Below, one piece after another: positions 63,432 through 64,000 of a DNA stretch of 64,000 bases. How positions within the stretch are numbered: position 1 is the stretch's first letter; every line of letters begins with the position of its first letter. The notes below the pieces were generated by a model. The model had not been told where the DNA came from, did no database searches, and saw nothing but the letters and a program-made list of their open reading frames with translations. Position numbers and translations under genes: made by a program. This DNA comes from Variovorax beijingensis (GTDB lineage: Bacteria > Pseudomonadota > Gammaproteobacteria > Burkholderiales > Burkholderiaceae_C). The stretch is taken from contig NZ_RXFQ01000009.1 in assembly GCF_003951285.1 (NCBI RefSeq), positions 1-64,000 on the forward strand, read 5' to 3'.

Positions 63432-64000
63432 GACCCTTGTTCCGCTGCCCGCCTTCGCTGACAACTACATCTGGATGCTGCAGGACGGGTCCAACGCGAT
63501 CGTGGTGGACCCGGGCGACGCCCAACCGGTGTTCGACGCCTTGGCGCGCGACAAGCTGCAGCTCGCCGCGATTCTAGTCACGCACCATCATCCCGATCAC
63601 ACCGGCGGCGTGGCCGCGCTCCATGCGGCCACCGGCGCGCCGGTCTTCGGCCCTGCGCGCGAACGCATTCCGGAGCCCTTCAAGCCGCTGTCGCATGGCG
63701 ACAGCGCCGAGGTGCTCGGGCTGCGCTTTTCGGTCATCGACGTGCCGGGCCACACGGCCGGCCACATCGCGTACTTCCTGCCCGCAAGCGCAGGCCGGGC
63801 GCCGCTTCTTTTTTGCGGCGATACGCTGTTCTCCGGCGGCTGCGGCCGGCTGTTCGAAGGCACGCCCGCGCAAATGCTGGCATCGCTCGATGCGCTCGCG
63901 GCGCTGCCGGGCGACACCCGCGTGTGCTGCGCGCACGAATACACACTTGCTAACCTGCGTTTCGCCCGCGCGGTGGAACCCGGCAATGCCGATCTGACTC
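63430..64000 (+). CDS. gloB: Hydroxyacylglutathione hydrolase (glyoxalase II), 3' end cut by window
   Basis: Hydrolyses S-lactoylglutathione in methylglyoxal detoxification. The metallo-beta-lactamase motif THHHPDH is at residues 51-57; further metal ligands are in VPGHTAGH and [12 protein letters not shown], and the substrate-binding [14 protein letters not shown] is near the window end. About 190 of the usual 255-260 residues are present. The ATG shares two bases with the ATG of the divergent methyltransferase gene. Confidence 0.95.
   Translation, partial: MTLVPLPAFADNYIWMLQDGSNAIVVDPGDAQPVFDALARDKLQLAAILVTHHHPDHTGGVAALHAATGAPVFGPARERIPEPFKPLSHGDSAEVLGLRFSVIDVPGHTAGHIAYFLPASAGRAPLLFCGDTLFSGGCGRLFEGTPAQMLASLDALAALPGDTRVCCAHEYTLANLRFARAVEPGNADLT

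Overview
The window comes from a high-GC betaproteobacterium, most probably the family Comamonadaceae and close to Variovorax. This rests on gene content and order (thiOSGE, aat-bpt, pobA with an IclR regulator, ilvBNC-pssA-leuA, sigma factor-DUF3619-DUF3106-RDD, moaA-mobA-moeA), the codon bias, and long GC-driven open frames antisense to nearly every gene. The genus is an inference; no rRNA is present.

Layout. 1-1301 is a class III aminotransferase cut by the left edge. 1360-9064 is a thiamin region: a TPP riboswitch before the transporter cytX, thiD convergent with it, then thiO-thiS-thiG-thiE and a TonB-dependent receptor, mostly with overlapping start/stop codons. A tRNA-Asn(GTT) with its own promoter and terminator follows. 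From about 9300 to 12500 lies a sparse accessory patch: a frameshifted SRAP (YedK/HMCES-like) pseudogene, two distantly related small proteins, a perfect LexA (SOS) box in front of an unknown gene, a 19-bp direct repeat and several hairpins. 12678-18918 holds an HtrA/DegQ protease, a QseBC-like two-component system, and an IclR regulator divergent from pobA. 18915-22946 is a minus-strand group of a molybdenum hydroxylase large subunit, an AraC regulator, a VOC protein and an SRPBCC protein. 23166-26783 has aat-bpt (N-degron tagging), an IclR regulator and PBP7.

26899-35196 is the branched-chain amino acid block on the minus strand: ilvB, ilvN, a DUF4282 gene, ilvC, pssA, and two structurally different 2-isopropylmalate synthases. 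The second leuA is preceded by a classic leucine attenuator: an 18-codon leader peptide rich in Leu codons, then a hairpin with a T-rich tail. 35481-38975 is an ECF sigma factor operon, dgkA and a LOG-family enzyme. 39002-43600 holds P-II, NAD synthetase, a FemAB-like protein, a TPR protein and soluble pyrophosphatase. Divergent from the last is a membrane H+-pyrophosphatase fused to a periplasmic OmpA-like domain.

46778-48360 is a TetR regulator divergent from a diiron-type hydrolase, with two matching operators between them. 49158-55903 is a compact minus-strand cluster that looks like an uncharacterised lipid pathway: a PLD-type lipoprotein, a sterol-desaturase-family hydroxylase, a fatty acid desaturase, a ketoacyl synthase III fused to a heme-oxygenase-like diiron domain, and three small unknown proteins. 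I consider this the most interesting system in the window. The right end carries a thiol peroxidase, an aldehyde dehydrogenase, a ZIP transporter with a possible Fur box, moaA-mobA-moeA, rnhA, a methyltransferase and the start of glyoxalase II.
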